Below, in pieces: positions 8,776 to 17,201 of a stretch of 36,629 nucleotides of DNA. The DNA is from a virus. A program made the position numbers and the translations under genes. How positions within the stretch are numbered: the stretch's first letter is position 1; each line of letters begins with the position of its first letter. Under the pieces are notes generated by a model. It ran no database searches and had not been told where the DNA came from. It was given only the letters and a program-made list of their open reading frames with translations. Where the stretch lies: IMG/VR virus record IMGVR_UViG_3300017748_003686, positions 1 to 36,629 of that record, one strand, 5' to 3'.

Positions 8776-9768
8776 CCATTCTATAATATATTCTTTTATA
8801 TCACTATATTCAACTTCTTCTAAAAACATATCTCCTGGTCCTTTTGTTAATACACAATTTAATTTATTACTAATATTTTTTTTGTCTTTTTTTAGAGCAA
8901 TAATTAATTGTTCTATGTTAATATCAGATAATTCAATATCATGATATATACTATTCAACGTTGTTTGTATTCTCTTAAATAATTCATATGTTATATATCT
9001 TTTTTTATATGAAATAAAATTAGCTATATCCATTCCAATTGATACTGCAATTCCATGTGCAATTTTATTATTTGTAACTGATTCAATTGCATGTCCAAAA
9101 GTGTGGCCGTAATTTAATATTAATCGTTCTTTTTTATCAAATTCATCTATTTCTACATATGTTCGTTTAATATCTAAACATCTTGTAGTTAACTTTTTTA
9201 AGTCATGCTGATTTTTTAAAAAGAAATTATAATCAGCGTTACTAGATACTAAAAAGAAATGTAACATTTCTCCTAATCCAGATTTAATATCTGTTTCTGA
9301 TAAGGTATCTAAAAAATTATTACACACAATAATTTTAGAAGGAGGATAAAAATTTCCCAGCTGGTTTTTATATGTATTAAAATTAATTGATGTTTTGCCT
9401 CCAATACAACTATCTCCTTGTGCTAACAATGTAGTAGGATAGAATACCCAATTAACTCCTCGAAATAATATTGAAGAAATAAATCCTACGACATCTTGGG
9501 TAATTCCTCCGCCAACAGCTATTAACTTATTTTTTTTATTAAATCTTCCAATAATTGAATTTAATATTGTAGATATATTATTAAAATCCTTTGTTTGTTC
9601 TGTTACATTATATAATTGTATACATTCATATTTATCTAATTCAAATTTATATACCATAGTATCACATATAATAATATCTCCTTCATTATATATTCGATCG
9701 ATTGATTCAATAAAATTATTACTAAAGTCTACCGTATAAGTTCCTGTTGATGAATTAATTTTAATCAT
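8761..9768 (-). CDS. Dehydroquinate-synthase-family sugar phosphate cyclase
   Basis: 335 residues, close to AroB length. NAD-binding GGGITQDVVGF at 87-96, PTTLLAQGDSCIGGKTSIN at 111-129, KNQLGNFYPP at 134-143 and NYGHTFGHAIES at 219-230 are all family hallmarks, keeping the metal ligands E167 and H222/H226. In AroB the motif GxxEvxK supplies a catalytic lysine; here it reads GLGEMLH, so that lysine is His170. This suggests a substrate other than DAHP, as in cyclases that make valiolone- or scyllo-inosose-type cyclitols. It overlaps the aminotransferase gene by 8 bases, so the product may be a keto-cyclitol that is then aminated. A true AroB role is possible but unlikely in this context. Confidence 0.8.
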   Translation of the reverse strand: MIKINSSTGTYTVDFSNNFIESIDRIYNEGDIIICDTMVYKFELDKYECIQLYNVTEQTKDFNNISTILNSIIGRFNKKNKLIAVGGGITQDVVGFISSILFRGVNWVFYPTTLLAQGDSCIGGKTSINFNTYKNQLGNFYPPSKIIVCNNFLDTLSETDIKSGLGEMLHFFLVSSNADYNFFLKNQHDLKKLTTRCLDIKRTYVEIDEFDKKERLILNYGHTFGHAIESVTNNKIAHGIAVSIGMDIANFISYKKRYITYELFKRIQTTLNSIYHDIELSDINIEQLIIALKKDKKNISNKLNCVLTKGPGDMFLEEVEYSDIKEYIIEWFDIS

Positions 9769-10891
9769 TATATTTCTTTATAAAATTATTAAGTTGTTCT
9801 ACTATATATGTACGTTCACTATTTGTAATTCCGTTATACATAGGTAAACATAGATTAGTATCAATTGCGATTTGTGCAGATTTAAATTTATCATTATGAT
9901 TTAATGAGTTTATTTTAGTATTTATATTTTGATTACTACACATATAACTGTATATAGATGGTGGTAATTCAATATTAGCATCTTTTAGATAATTATATAA
10001 TTTTTGTTTTAAATTTTTATTTACAAAAATAACATACTTATAATATGAATTCTTGCAAGAAGTATTTAATTTTTTAAAATTCTTATTAAATTGAATATTT
10101 TGATCATAATATTTAGCCAATTCACGTCTTTCAGAAATAATTCTATCTGCTTTATTAATATGTAATAATGCAATTGCTGCTGTTATTTCTGACATTTTAT
10201 AATTATTTCCTATTTCAAATACTTCCCAATTATTAATATTTCTATCTAATCCTATTGATCGCATTCTTCTTAATCTAGAAGCCCATTTGGAATTATTTGT
10301 ATTTATAAATCCTCCTTCACCGGAAGTAAGTACTTTAGAATGATGAAATGAAAATGTAGATATATCGCCAATTGAGCCAGCTTTATTATTGTTAATAATA
10401 GATCCATGTGCGCATGCTGCATCTTCAATTAAAATAATATTATGATCAGAACAATATTTTTTTATCTCAAAAATTTCGTCTGTAATATAACCTCCTACAT
10501 GTACTAATATTATAACTTTAGTATCAAGTGTTATTTTTTCTTTTATACTTTTTAAACTTAATGATAATGTATTTTGATCAATGTCAGCATATATTATTTT
10601 TCCACCTGCATTATGTACTGATAATGGAGTTGCAAAAAATGTATATGTTGGAACAATAACTGATTTATTTGTTACATCTAGGACACGCAATGCTAATTCT
10701 AATGCTGTTGTACAACTATTAACTGCAATTGCTTCTTTAGTTCCTACATAATTAGCCCATTTAGATTCTACAAGATTTATATACTTTCCTCCGTCAGTAA
10801 GATAACCTGATTTTAATATATCAGTGATTTGATTATTTACAAATTTAATATCTTCTGTAGAATATGGTAATATATATTTTTTAATTTTCAT
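9761..10891 (-). CDS. DegT/DnrJ/EryC1/StrS family PLP aminotransferase
   Basis: 376 residues, the usual length. VNSCTTALELAL at 58-69 is the cofactor phosphate loop, LIEDAACAHGS at about 154-164 holds the PLP-pyridine aspartate D157, and FSFHHSKVLTSGEGGF at 180-195 holds the Schiff-base lysine K186. These enzymes move an amino group to keto-sugars or keto-cyclitols, usually from glutamate or glutamine, in the cytoplasm. Placed between a cytidylyltransferase and a cyclase with overlapping ends, it most likely aminates the product of this same pathway. A PLP-type dehydratase, as in some family members, is excluded by the presence of the lysine. Confidence 0.88.
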   Translation of the reverse strand: MKIKKYILPYSTEDIKFVNNQITDILKSGYLTDGGKYINLVESKWANYVGTKEAIAVNSCTTALELALRVLDVTNKSVIVPTYTFFATPLSVHNAGGKIIYADIDQNTLSLSLKSIKEKITLDTKVIILVHVGGYITDEIFEIKKYCSDHNIILIEDAACAHGSIINNNKAGSIGDISTFSFHHSKVLTSGEGGFINTNNSKWASRLRRMRSIGLDRNINNWEVFEIGNNYKMSEITAAIALLHINKADRIISERRELAKYYDQNIQFNKNFKKLNTSCKNSYYKYVIFVNKNLKQKLYNYLKDANIELPPSIYSYMCSNQNINTKINSLNHNDKFKSAQIAIDTNLCLPMYNGITNSERTYIVEQLNNFIKKYND

Positions 10892-11534
10892 TAATTATTA
10901 CTTCTGCTAATTTAAAGTCAATTAAATTATCTATATCTAAACATTCAGCTGGATCTACGTTATATGTAATATGATTTTTTGTTACACGACTTTTTTCTTG
11001 TTTAAATGAACGTACATTAAATATATAAAATCCAGCTTCACAATATATTGGTTCTTCAAATTGAGTGCCTTTTAATACTAACGGATTATGTGAAACAGGC
11101 TGATTATTATACCAAAATCTATTTTCAATAGGATATAATGATAATACTGAAGAGTGATTTGTATCTAACATTAATTGTATAGCACTTTCAATAGTATTAG
11201 ATTTTAAAAATGGTTGTGTCACAAATATTTGAACAAATATATCAGAATCATTAACTTTAATATTATCTATTTCAAAATTAATTAAGTCATGACCAGATAT
11301 ATTATTTTTATTTAAATCTATTGGTCTTTTTAATGTATTAAATTTATATTTTTTTGCAATTTTTAAAATTGTTTCATCTGATGAATCAATCCATATTTCG
11401 TCTATATTTGTTACAGTTTGTATTGTAGTAAATATATAATCATATAATGGTTTATTACCTAAGATTTTAGTATTTTTACCAGGTAATCTTTGATTATTTG
11501 TTTTTATAGGAATAACTGCTATTACTTTTGTCAT
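10881..11534 (-). CDS. Cytidylyltransferase, CMP-acylneuraminate synthetase-like
   Basis: 217 residues. The N-terminal IAVIPIKTNNQRLPGKNTKILGNKPL is the nucleotide-binding signature of NeuA/KdsB-type enzymes with the second glycine run altered. IWIDSSDETI and FVQIFVTQPFLKSNTIESAI follow in the family order. CEAGFYIFNV and the Asp of NVDPAECLDIDN match the C-terminal metal and dimer region. It would make a CMP-activated sugar acid or related sugar from CTP. The start overlaps the WaaE-like gene by 4 bases (ATGA). Together with the aminotransferase and cyclase it forms the donor-making core of the island; the actual sugar is unknown. Confidence 0.78.
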   Translation of the reverse strand: MTKVIAVIPIKTNNQRLPGKNTKILGNKPLYDYIFTTIQTVTNIDEIWIDSSDETILKIAKKYKFNTLKRPIDLNKNNISGHDLINFEIDNIKVNDSDIFVQIFVTQPFLKSNTIESAIQLMLDTNHSSVLSLYPIENRFWYNNQPVSHNPLVLKGTQFEEPIYCEAGFYIFNVRSFKQEKSRVTKNHITYNVDPAECLDIDNLIDFKLAEVIINEN

Positions 11535-12163
11535 AACGTTTCATAATATTCATTTTGTCGTTTTTGTCGTTCTATAGTTTTAGGATGATGAAATGCAAAT
11601 TCTTCTTTTGCTGGAAGATGTGAGTATTTTTTCATTCCTTCTATTCGCTCATGCACTTTACCTTTCCATTCTATCATAGGAGATCTTTTATATATTCTGC
11701 CTTGATAATCTGGCCAATTGACCCATCCCTCTTCATTTACTTGCCATCTCCATTTATTGATATGATCTTGTGTCAATCCTTCAACTGTGTTTATTCTTGG
11801 AACATATATCAATTCTGTTTCTGGATTTAAATTTATAATTTGTTTGATATTTTGTATTAGTATTGATGATGGAAGTTCGTCGGCATCTATATTAAAAATC
11901 CAATCACAATCGTCAAACAAATGATATCCTAAGTTTTTAAATGATGAAAAGTCATTGTCTAAGTTACTATATATTACTCGGAAAGATTCATTATCAGGAA
12001 CTAAAAATTGATTACATAATGAATCAACTTCTTCCGTTACGTTACTTTCATCTAATAAAACACCAATACAGTCATTTTTTTCTATATTAGTTCGTAACAA
12101 TATTAATAGTTTTTTTAACTCTTCATATTCATTACATGCTGTTATAAAGTATCCTATTTTCAT
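11531..12163 (-). CDS. Family 2 glycosyltransferase, WaaE-like
   Basis: 210 residues. IGYFITACNEYEELKKLL, LLDESN and WIFNIDADELPS (about 84-95) give the GT2 fold and metal site. The later KGKVHERI and FHHPK segments are shared with WaaE/KdtX-type transferases that act on LPS cores. It is linked by ATGA overlaps to the GT4 gene before it and to the cytidylyltransferase gene after it. The acceptor is not readable from the sequence. Confidence 0.8.
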   Translation of the reverse strand: MKIGYFITACNEYEELKKLLILLRTNIEKNDCIGVLLDESNVTEEVDSLCNQFLVPDNESFRVIYSNLDNDFSSFKNLGYHLFDDCDWIFNIDADELPSSILIQNIKQIINLNPETELIYVPRINTVEGLTQDHINKWRWQVNEEGWVNWPDYQGRIYKRSPMIEWKGKVHERIEGMKKYSHLPAKEEFAFHHPKTIERQKRQNEYYETL

Positions 12164-13449
12164 GCTTTTTGTAATTTAGGTAATTTTAACTTAGGCAAAT
12201 CAACAGTTTTAAGATTTGGTTTATTAAGCTGCGGCAATTTTAATTGTTGCATACTTGGACCTTCTACTACTCTACTTTCAATTAAATCTATTAATTTTGT
12301 ATAACTAGGAGCAATTGCATCTTTTACAAAGTTTTTCAAAACAAATTTCTTTTGTTCTCTAGCTCCAGGAATAAATTTATTGTAATGTTTATGTACTTCT
12401 TTTAATGCTTTTTTTGAATATGCATAATCAGGAGTAAACCATTTAGATCCTTCTATAATCCATTGATTTCTAGCTGATGGATGCACTTCTGTTAATCCTC
12501 CTGCTAATGCCACTATATGCTCCTTTTTTAAGAAATCTGATTGACCTGAATAATGTGGTGCTATAATAGGTTTTCCTGTAGATGCAAATTCTAGTAAAGG
12601 CCTTCCAAATCCTTCACCTTTAGTGTATGAAACCATTGCCTTAACTTTGGAATGATTATATAATGAATTCATTTCATTGTCAGACAAATCTCCATGTAGT
12701 AAATATATATTTGGAAGTTTAGCAGTTTTAGGAAATAAATCTCTAATTTCATTGATATATTTTTCCATTTTAGTTCTGTCTGTAACAGAATATGTAGCCG
12801 AACTAGTTTTTAATATTAAACCCGGTGCTTTGTCTTTGTTTTTAAATGTTTCTATAAAATTATGAATCAATCCACTAATATTTTTTCTATCTTCTCCTAA
12901 TGATCCTTGTAACCAATGACCAACAAACAAATAACAAAATTGTTCATGTATTACAGATAAATCTATAGATTCTTGTTTATTATCTTTGCTATACACATCC
13001 TTATTGAAATATTCTGATATAACATGTATTTCGGGTGTTATTGCAATATTATGTTTCTCTGCAGTTTTTGTTAGTACTGATTTAGTAAAATTAGATGGAA
13101 CTACAATTACTTGCATTCTATTAATAGCTTCAATCCATTCTTTAGAACATATATCTCCTTCCGTAACTGCAGTTATACCAATATTAAATTTACCAACAGG
13201 TTGAAATTCATTTGGAATTGTTATTTGTACCCATATATCTGGTTGCTCTTGTAAAGGTAATGGAACTACTCTAGTTCTCATATGATCAGTCAATGGAAAT
13301 GTTAATGGAGTACTTCCCCATGGCATTGATAGTAACTTTATATCCCAATCATTACCACGTTGTTCTATTATGTTGTCTATTACTTCTCTTGCGTGATGCC
13401 CATAACCTGATTGAGTTGCTAATGGACTTGATATTACACATTTTCTCAT
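12160..13449 (-). CDS. Family 4 (GT-B) glycosyltransferase with LPxL repeat tail
   Basis: 429 residues. The N-terminal half starts SSPLATQSGYGHHAREV, a GT4-like glycine loop; the C-terminal half has YLLHGDLSDNEMNSLYNHSKVKAMVSYTKGEGFGRPLLEFASTGKPII, with the E-x7-E type donor site. The final 25 or so residues are an added basic tail of LPxL units ending LPKLKLPKLQKA. The same LPKLQK motif opens the GT4 protein encoded just upstream, and the DNA behind it is an exact 18-base repeat. The start overlaps that gene by 4 bases. It probably acts on the same acceptor as its neighbour; the tail may dock the two proteins, which is inference. Confidence 0.83.
   Translation of the reverse strand: MRKCVISSPLATQSGYGHHAREVIDNIIEQRGNDWDIKLLSMPWGSTPLTFPLTDHMRTRVVPLPLQEQPDIWVQITIPNEFQPVGKFNIGITAVTEGDICSKEWIEAINRMQVIVVPSNFTKSVLTKTAEKHNIAITPEIHVISEYFNKDVYSKDNKQESIDLSVIHEQFCYLFVGHWLQGSLGEDRKNISGLIHNFIETFKNKDKAPGLILKTSSATYSVTDRTKMEKYINEIRDLFPKTAKLPNIYLLHGDLSDNEMNSLYNHSKVKAMVSYTKGEGFGRPLLEFASTGKPIIAPHYSGQSDFLKKEHIVALAGGLTEVHPSARNQWIIEGSKWFTPDYAYSKKALKEVHKHYNKFIPGAREQKKFVLKNFVKDAIAPSYTKLIDLIESRVVEGPSMQQLKLPQLNKPNLKTVDLPKLKLPKLQKA
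12166..12183. repeat. 18-base direct repeat, copy 1 (3' end of GT4 gene)
   Basis: tttttgtaatttaggtaa on the plus strand, encoding LPKLQK on the minus strand. It is identical to 14913-14930. The two copies flank both GT4 genes, 2.7 kb apart. Confidence 0.85.
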
Positions 13450-14936
13450 ACTATTCCCATTTCTTTATATTGTTTATTTGTTATCTTTCTTAAAGTATAT
13501 CTTGGTCTATCTGGCTTTGGATATTTAAATAAAAAATCTATCATTTCTATCATTTTATCGCCCATTTGTTTTGATGTTAATCCAGATGTTAAACAAAAAT
13601 CTCTTCCTTCTTCGCCACATTCTTCTCTTTGATCCTTTGGCATATTCCACCAATATAACAATGCTTCGCCCACTTCTTCGAATTGTGCACGATCATCAAA
13701 TATATATGGAGTTACTGGTGATCCTTGGCAAGATCTGTTTGATGGAAATACTGGTTTAACCCATTTTCCGTGAGTCTTAAACGTTCCTTTATGGTTTGAA
13801 GAAAATTTACCATCAAATTGAATCCAATTTCCATCTTTATCTTCAAATCTACACTGATCTTGCAATCCACCAGTTACATTGTTAACAATTGGAGTACATG
13901 ACAATAATGCTTCTGTACAACTTAGTCCCCATCCTTCATTTGATGCTATGTTAACTACAACATCAGATATGTTATACATCGCATTTAGTTCTTGTATTGA
14001 TAATTTTTTCTCTGAAAATATAACTTTACATTCTGGAGCTACATTTTTCCAAACCGCTCTAATATCAGTACCATTTGCATCTGATGCTTGAGTGTGCATT
14101 AACAATGCTACTCTATCTTTTTTGTCTTTTGGCAACATGTTTCTAAAATGCTGAAATGCTAATACTACGTCTCCTGGTTGCTTTCTTCTTATATTTCTAT
14201 TATTCCAAAATACCACAAAATCAACATCATTTTTAATTTTGATATCAGTATGAAATCTTTGATATAATTCATCTGTTTCCAATATTGGTTTATATACATT
14301 ATGATTTAATCCATGGGGAACATATCCAGTAACTACTTCATCCCAACCTAACTCTGGATCTACTTTGCTATCTTCTGAATCATAATCATATACCCCATAA
14401 TCGTTCTGTAACAACACTTCTCGATGTATATTATCAGATTGTTTAGAAATTCCCATTATTAGGTCACAGCTCGCATAAAAGGGTGAATTCCACATTGGAT
14501 ATGGAAGATCGTCCCAAATTGAATAATATATAATTGGAATTTTAAATGTTGTTTTTATTTCATGCTCTATTGCATACAGCCATTCCCAATATCTAGGATC
14601 TGTAAAATGAAATATAGCATCTGGCTTTTCTTGATGCAGAACAGCAAATAATAAATTTCTATCTCCATATCCATTAGACGGAATAATTTTTACAACTGCA
14701 TCCTCTATTCCTGATTCTTTTGCTACATCTTTAGATACATCAAACATCTTTCCAGCATCTGGATGATTCATCGCTGCACCTATTTGTACCCAATCATATT
14801 GACGTACTGTATTTAAAACTATTTCTTTTGATATTGTTCCTATACCTGATGGTAATCTCAAATCATCAGCTAATAGCAATATTTTTTTCTTTTTTTGTTT
14901 GTTTGGATCTATTTTTTGTAATTTAGGTAACTCCAT
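13446..14936 (-). CDS. Family 4 (GT-B) glycosyltransferase
   Basis: 496 residues. After a short tail MELPKLQKIDPNKQKKKK comes a GT-B N-terminal domain (ILLLADDLRLPSGIGTISKEIV) and a C-terminal donor domain with SEKKLSIQELNAMYNISDVVVNIASNEGWGLSCTEALLSCTPIV, which carries the family's E-x7-E site. AAGGAAG sits 5 bases before the ATG. It is the first gene after a promoter-like element at 14948-14976, and its end overlaps the next GT4 gene by 4 bases. The two GT4 enzymes are only distantly alike. Donor and acceptor are unknown. Confidence 0.83.
   Translation of the reverse strand: MELPKLQKIDPNKQKKKKILLLADDLRLPSGIGTISKEIVLNTVRQYDWVQIGAAMNHPDAGKMFDVSKDVAKESGIEDAVVKIIPSNGYGDRNLLFAVLHQEKPDAIFHFTDPRYWEWLYAIEHEIKTTFKIPIIYYSIWDDLPYPMWNSPFYASCDLIMGISKQSDNIHREVLLQNDYGVYDYDSEDSKVDPELGWDEVVTGYVPHGLNHNVYKPILETDELYQRFHTDIKIKNDVDFVVFWNNRNIRRKQPGDVVLAFQHFRNMLPKDKKDRVALLMHTQASDANGTDIRAVWKNVAPECKVIFSEKKLSIQELNAMYNISDVVVNIASNEGWGLSCTEALLSCTPIVNNVTGGLQDQCRFEDKDGNWIQFDGKFSSNHKGTFKTHGKWVKPVFPSNRSCQGSPVTPYIFDDRAQFEEVGEALLYWWNMPKDQREECGEEGRDFCLTSGLTSKQMGDKMIEMIDFLFKYPKPDRPRYTLRKITNKQYKEMGIV
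14913..14930. repeat. 18-base direct repeat, copy 2 (5' end of GT4 gene)
   Basis: Identical to 12166-12183 and encoding the same LPKLQK peptide, here at the N-terminus of the upstream GT4 protein. Confidence 0.85.
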
Positions 14937-14947
14937 TTACTTCCTTA

Positions 14948-14976
14948 TTTATAACTTATTTAATATAAATATCAAC
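14948..14976 (-). promoter_or_regulatory. Promoter-like element GTTGAT-17-TATAAA
   Basis: Minus strand GTTGAT (14976-14971), 17 bases, TATAAA (14953-14948), 12 bases before the GT4 start. Two mismatches in the upstream box and one in the downstream box make it weaker than the other copies, but the spacing is exact. It would drive the sugar island. Confidence 0.42.
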
Positions 14977-15376
14977 CTAGTACAACAACTGGTTTATTTA
15001 ATTTTTTAACTTTACTATATGCTGTTTGTAACTGCGGATTCATATTATTTTCATTGTTTAATATCATTAAATAATCACAATTTTCTGCTAACAATCTCAT
15101 TCTATGAAGCAGTTGCGAAAAATGATATTTTTTTCCATAATATGATTCTGGTAACGCTGAATATAAATTATATCCTGTATATGATGCATTATATTCTTCA
15201 TATTTTATTCCAAACTCTAATGCAAATTTACGAACCATATAATTTGCTCCTTCACTACCACCGGCTCCAATTAATATTAAATCTTGTTTAAATTTATTTT
15301 TTAAATCATTTAAAACTTGTTGTACTTTTCTTTTATTTTGCCAATCTTTATTTCCAATAACGGCAACTTTAGTCAT
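14972..15376 (-). CDS. SLOG/DUF2493-like nucleotide-binding protein
   Basis: 134 residues. VAVIGNKDWQNKRKVQQVL at the N-terminus, LILIGAGGSEGANYMVRKFALEFGI in the middle and NCDYLMILNN followed by KLNKPVVVLG at the end match the Rossmann-like YspA/DUF2493 branch of the SLOG superfamily, where the glycine loop binds a nucleotide or sugar nucleotide. Its biochemical role in phages is not known. It lies between the replication genes and the sugar island and overlaps the previous gene by 8 bases. Confidence 0.65.
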   Translation of the reverse strand: MTKVAVIGNKDWQNKRKVQQVLNDLKNKFKQDLILIGAGGSEGANYMVRKFALEFGIKYEEYNASYTGYNLYSALPESYYGKKYHFSQLLHRMRLLAENCDYLMILNNENNMNPQLQTAYSKVKKLNKPVVVLG

Positions 15377-15614
15377 TTAATAATTCTTTTGTAGATTGAT
15401 TTCCTGACCCGATATGAGATAACATCATTTTTAATGCTTCTAATTTATCTTGTGCATCTGCAAATTGAGCTACAATATTATCCATTTCTTCTGTGTGTTG
15501 TGGATGTTCTCCAATACCAACAGAATTATTTAAATATATATTCAATCTAGCTACTGCATCTGCTTTGTCTGCACGATATTTTGAATATAATGCGTCTAAT
15601 AATAATCCATCCAT
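15369..15614 (-). CDS. Conserved small phage protein (81 aa)
   Basis: 81 residues, mostly helical, of the form MDGLLLDALYSKYRAD...ARLNIYLNNSVGIGEHPQHTEEMD. The central NNSVGIGEHP block is one I recognise from small proteins in other marine T4-like phages; no function is known for them. AAGGA lies about 8 bases before the ATG. It is the first gene after the promoter-like element at 15635-15663. Confidence 0.65.
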   Translation of the reverse strand: MDGLLLDALYSKYRADKADAVARLNIYLNNSVGIGEHPQHTEEMDNIVAQFADAQDKLEALKMMLSHIGSGNQSTKELLND

Positions 15615-15634
15615 ATATGTTCCTTTTTTTATTT

Positions 15635-15663
15635 ATTATATTAAAATTTATTCACGAATCCTA
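15635..15663 (-). promoter_or_regulatory. Promoter-like element TAGGAT-17-TATAAT
   Basis: Minus strand TAGGAT (15663-15658), 17 bases, TATAAT (15640-15635), about 20 bases before the 81-aa gene. One mismatch to the recurrent upstream box, which lies inside the end of the nuclease gene. Confidence 0.6.
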
Positions 15664-16601
15664 TTTTCTTTAGGACAATTTTCATAATCCATTTTAAATG
15701 GACACCATTTGCAATGTTTTGCACCTTTACCAGCAATGGCTAAATAATTTTTTTCTTTTTGCTTATTTCCATCTTTGTCAAAACAATATTCAATAAATGT
15801 ATCAATACTTCGTTGTATTTTTTTTCTTGTAACTGAACCAGAAGCTGGATTTAGTAGTTGTATCCTTTTTTGTGGAAACATTGATTCTTCTAATAGTTTT
15901 CGTTTAACTATGAAGAATTCAATATCAATATTATCAATTGGTATTCCAAATTGATCTGAAAAATATTTTTTATATGCAACTAGTTGAGCAGCTTTTAATT
16001 TGTCTGCTTTTTGATATTTATTCCAGCCCATTCTACTAGTTTTAATATCTAGAATCTTTATTTTATTTTGAACGGTATCTCTAACTACTATATCTATAAA
16101 TCCGTACCAGTATACATTTTTATTGCTAGGAGAAGCAGGGACTCCTAATTCTACTTCTATTCCAACAAGCTCTTGATTCTTTGTTGAAAAATATTGAGCT
16201 CTTCTTTTTGTAAACCATTCTAGTATTTGTACACCATCTTCTAAATGTTCTGCTAACTCAGTTGGAGTAGAAAAATGTTCGCCATTATTTGCCTTGACGC
16301 CTTTTTGATATTCCATCTTTAAACATGTTAATAACATATCACGAAGATCAATATTATTAGCTGCTTTAACAGAGTCAGTATACATCACAGTTAAATATTC
16401 TTGCAATGTTTCATGAAATGCTGTTCCAAAACATGTTGCTATACTATGAGTAAATGGAGCTAATTTGTCAATATAAGAAAGCTTCCATTGTCTAGGACAC
16501 TTTTCAAACATAGACCATTGTGAATAAGATATCTTTGCGGGAACTTTAGATACATCATTTAATGATAGTTTGTATACTGGATTTATGTAACCACTTTTCA
16601 T
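15648..16601 (-). CDS. PD-(D/E)XK nuclease with Cas4/AddB-type Fe-S cysteines
   Basis: 317 residues. YSQWSMFEKCPRQWKLSYID (C35) and FGTAFHETLQEYL (H63) open the RecB-type nuclease domain; YGFIDIVVRD and KILDIKTSRMGWNKYQ supply the catalytic D...D-x-K; AAQLVAYKKYF is the QxxxY motif. The end HCKWCPFKMDYENC gives C297, C300 and C309, which with C35 would hold a 4Fe-4S cluster as in Cas4 and AddB. It would cut or resect DNA ends, in recombination-dependent replication or host DNA breakdown. No Cas gene is nearby. It lies one base after the YubB-like gene. Confidence 0.83.
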   Translation of the reverse strand: MKSGYINPVYKLSLNDVSKVPAKISYSQWSMFEKCPRQWKLSYIDKLAPFTHSIATCFGTAFHETLQEYLTVMYTDSVKAANNIDLRDMLLTCLKMEYQKGVKANNGEHFSTPTELAEHLEDGVQILEWFTKRRAQYFSTKNQELVGIEVELGVPASPSNKNVYWYGFIDIVVRDTVQNKIKILDIKTSRMGWNKYQKADKLKAAQLVAYKKYFSDQFGIPIDNIDIEFFIVKRKLLEESMFPQKRIQLLNPASGSVTRKKIQRSIDTFIEYCFDKDGNKQKEKNYLAIAGKGAKHCKWCPFKMDYENCPKENRIRE

Positions 16602-16602
16602 A

Positions 16603-17187
16603 TTATGGGTATACTATAAGATCTTGTTTACATTCTAATATAAGATCGTCTTTTATTTCAGAAATTTTATCATAAAACTTATCAACAGCTTCATCATATG
16701 CATATTCATCTTCATTATCTTCGAAATCATCTTCATCCGGATATTCTGGCAAATTGTCATCTTCCATTATAAATTCAGATCCGTTTTGATTAGCATATCC
16801 TCCTGAAACATGTAAATATGCCTCATCTTCACTTCTAGCTTCCATTTCAAATTCTCCTCGCTTTATAAACCAATCTGCAATTTCATGAAATAATTCTTCT
16901 GGTGGATACCATGCTGAATCAAATGTCAAATCAATTATATCATCATCTATTTGCCAATCGTGTACAAAACACCATTTAGCGCCTACGTTTTCAGTCATCC
17001 AATCTCTAGTTAAATTGTCTTTTGGATAATCTTTATATAATAGTCCATATAAATTGTCAGCTAATAAATCACTTTTTTTCTGCCAATCTGCTTCTTCTAC
17101 TTCTGGTGTAAATAATTTATCTGTAAAATTTTTTATAAGTTCTTTTGAAGCTTCTATACTCACAACTGTATATACGTTATTTGCCAT
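16603..17187 (-). CDS. YubB/DUF1281-like ferredoxin-fold protein
   Basis: 194 residues, acidic. The segment ENVGAKWCFVHDWQ...LTFDSAWYPPEELFHEIADWF resembles the YubB ferredoxin-like domain (DUF1281) of plasmid and phage proteins, where a conserved W and a 'TAW.PP' turn are typical. An acidic stretch, DEDDFEDNEDEYAYDE, follows near the C-terminus. No catalytic motif is seen and the role is unknown. It follows the promoter-like element at 17202-17230 and precedes the nuclease gene directly, so the two may be co-expressed. Confidence 0.55.
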   Translation of the reverse strand: MANNVYTVVSIEASKELIKNFTDKLFTPEVEEADWQKKSDLLADNLYGLLYKDYPKDNLTRDWMTENVGAKWCFVHDWQIDDDIIDLTFDSAWYPPEELFHEIADWFIKRGEFEMEARSEDEAYLHVSGGYANQNGSEFIMEDDNLPEYPDEDDFEDNEDEYAYDEAVDKFYDKISEIKDDLILECKQDLIVYP

Positions 17188-17201
17188 AATTTTTTTATTA
17201 T

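Noticed and set aside
9761-11534. KdnA/KdnB-type 8-amino-Kdo pathway
   Set aside because: The aminotransferase and cytidylyltransferase would fit, but the partner gene has dehydroquinate synthase motifs (GGKT, KNQLGNF, NYGHTFGHAIE), not those of the iron alcohol dehydrogenase KdnB.
14946-14953. TATAAATA, the T4 late promoter sequence, ahead of the GT4 gene
   Set aside because: It coincides with the -10 box of the spaced promoter element and lies only about 10 bases before the ATG, overlapping the ribosome-binding site; no second such copy at a sensible distance from a gene was noticed.
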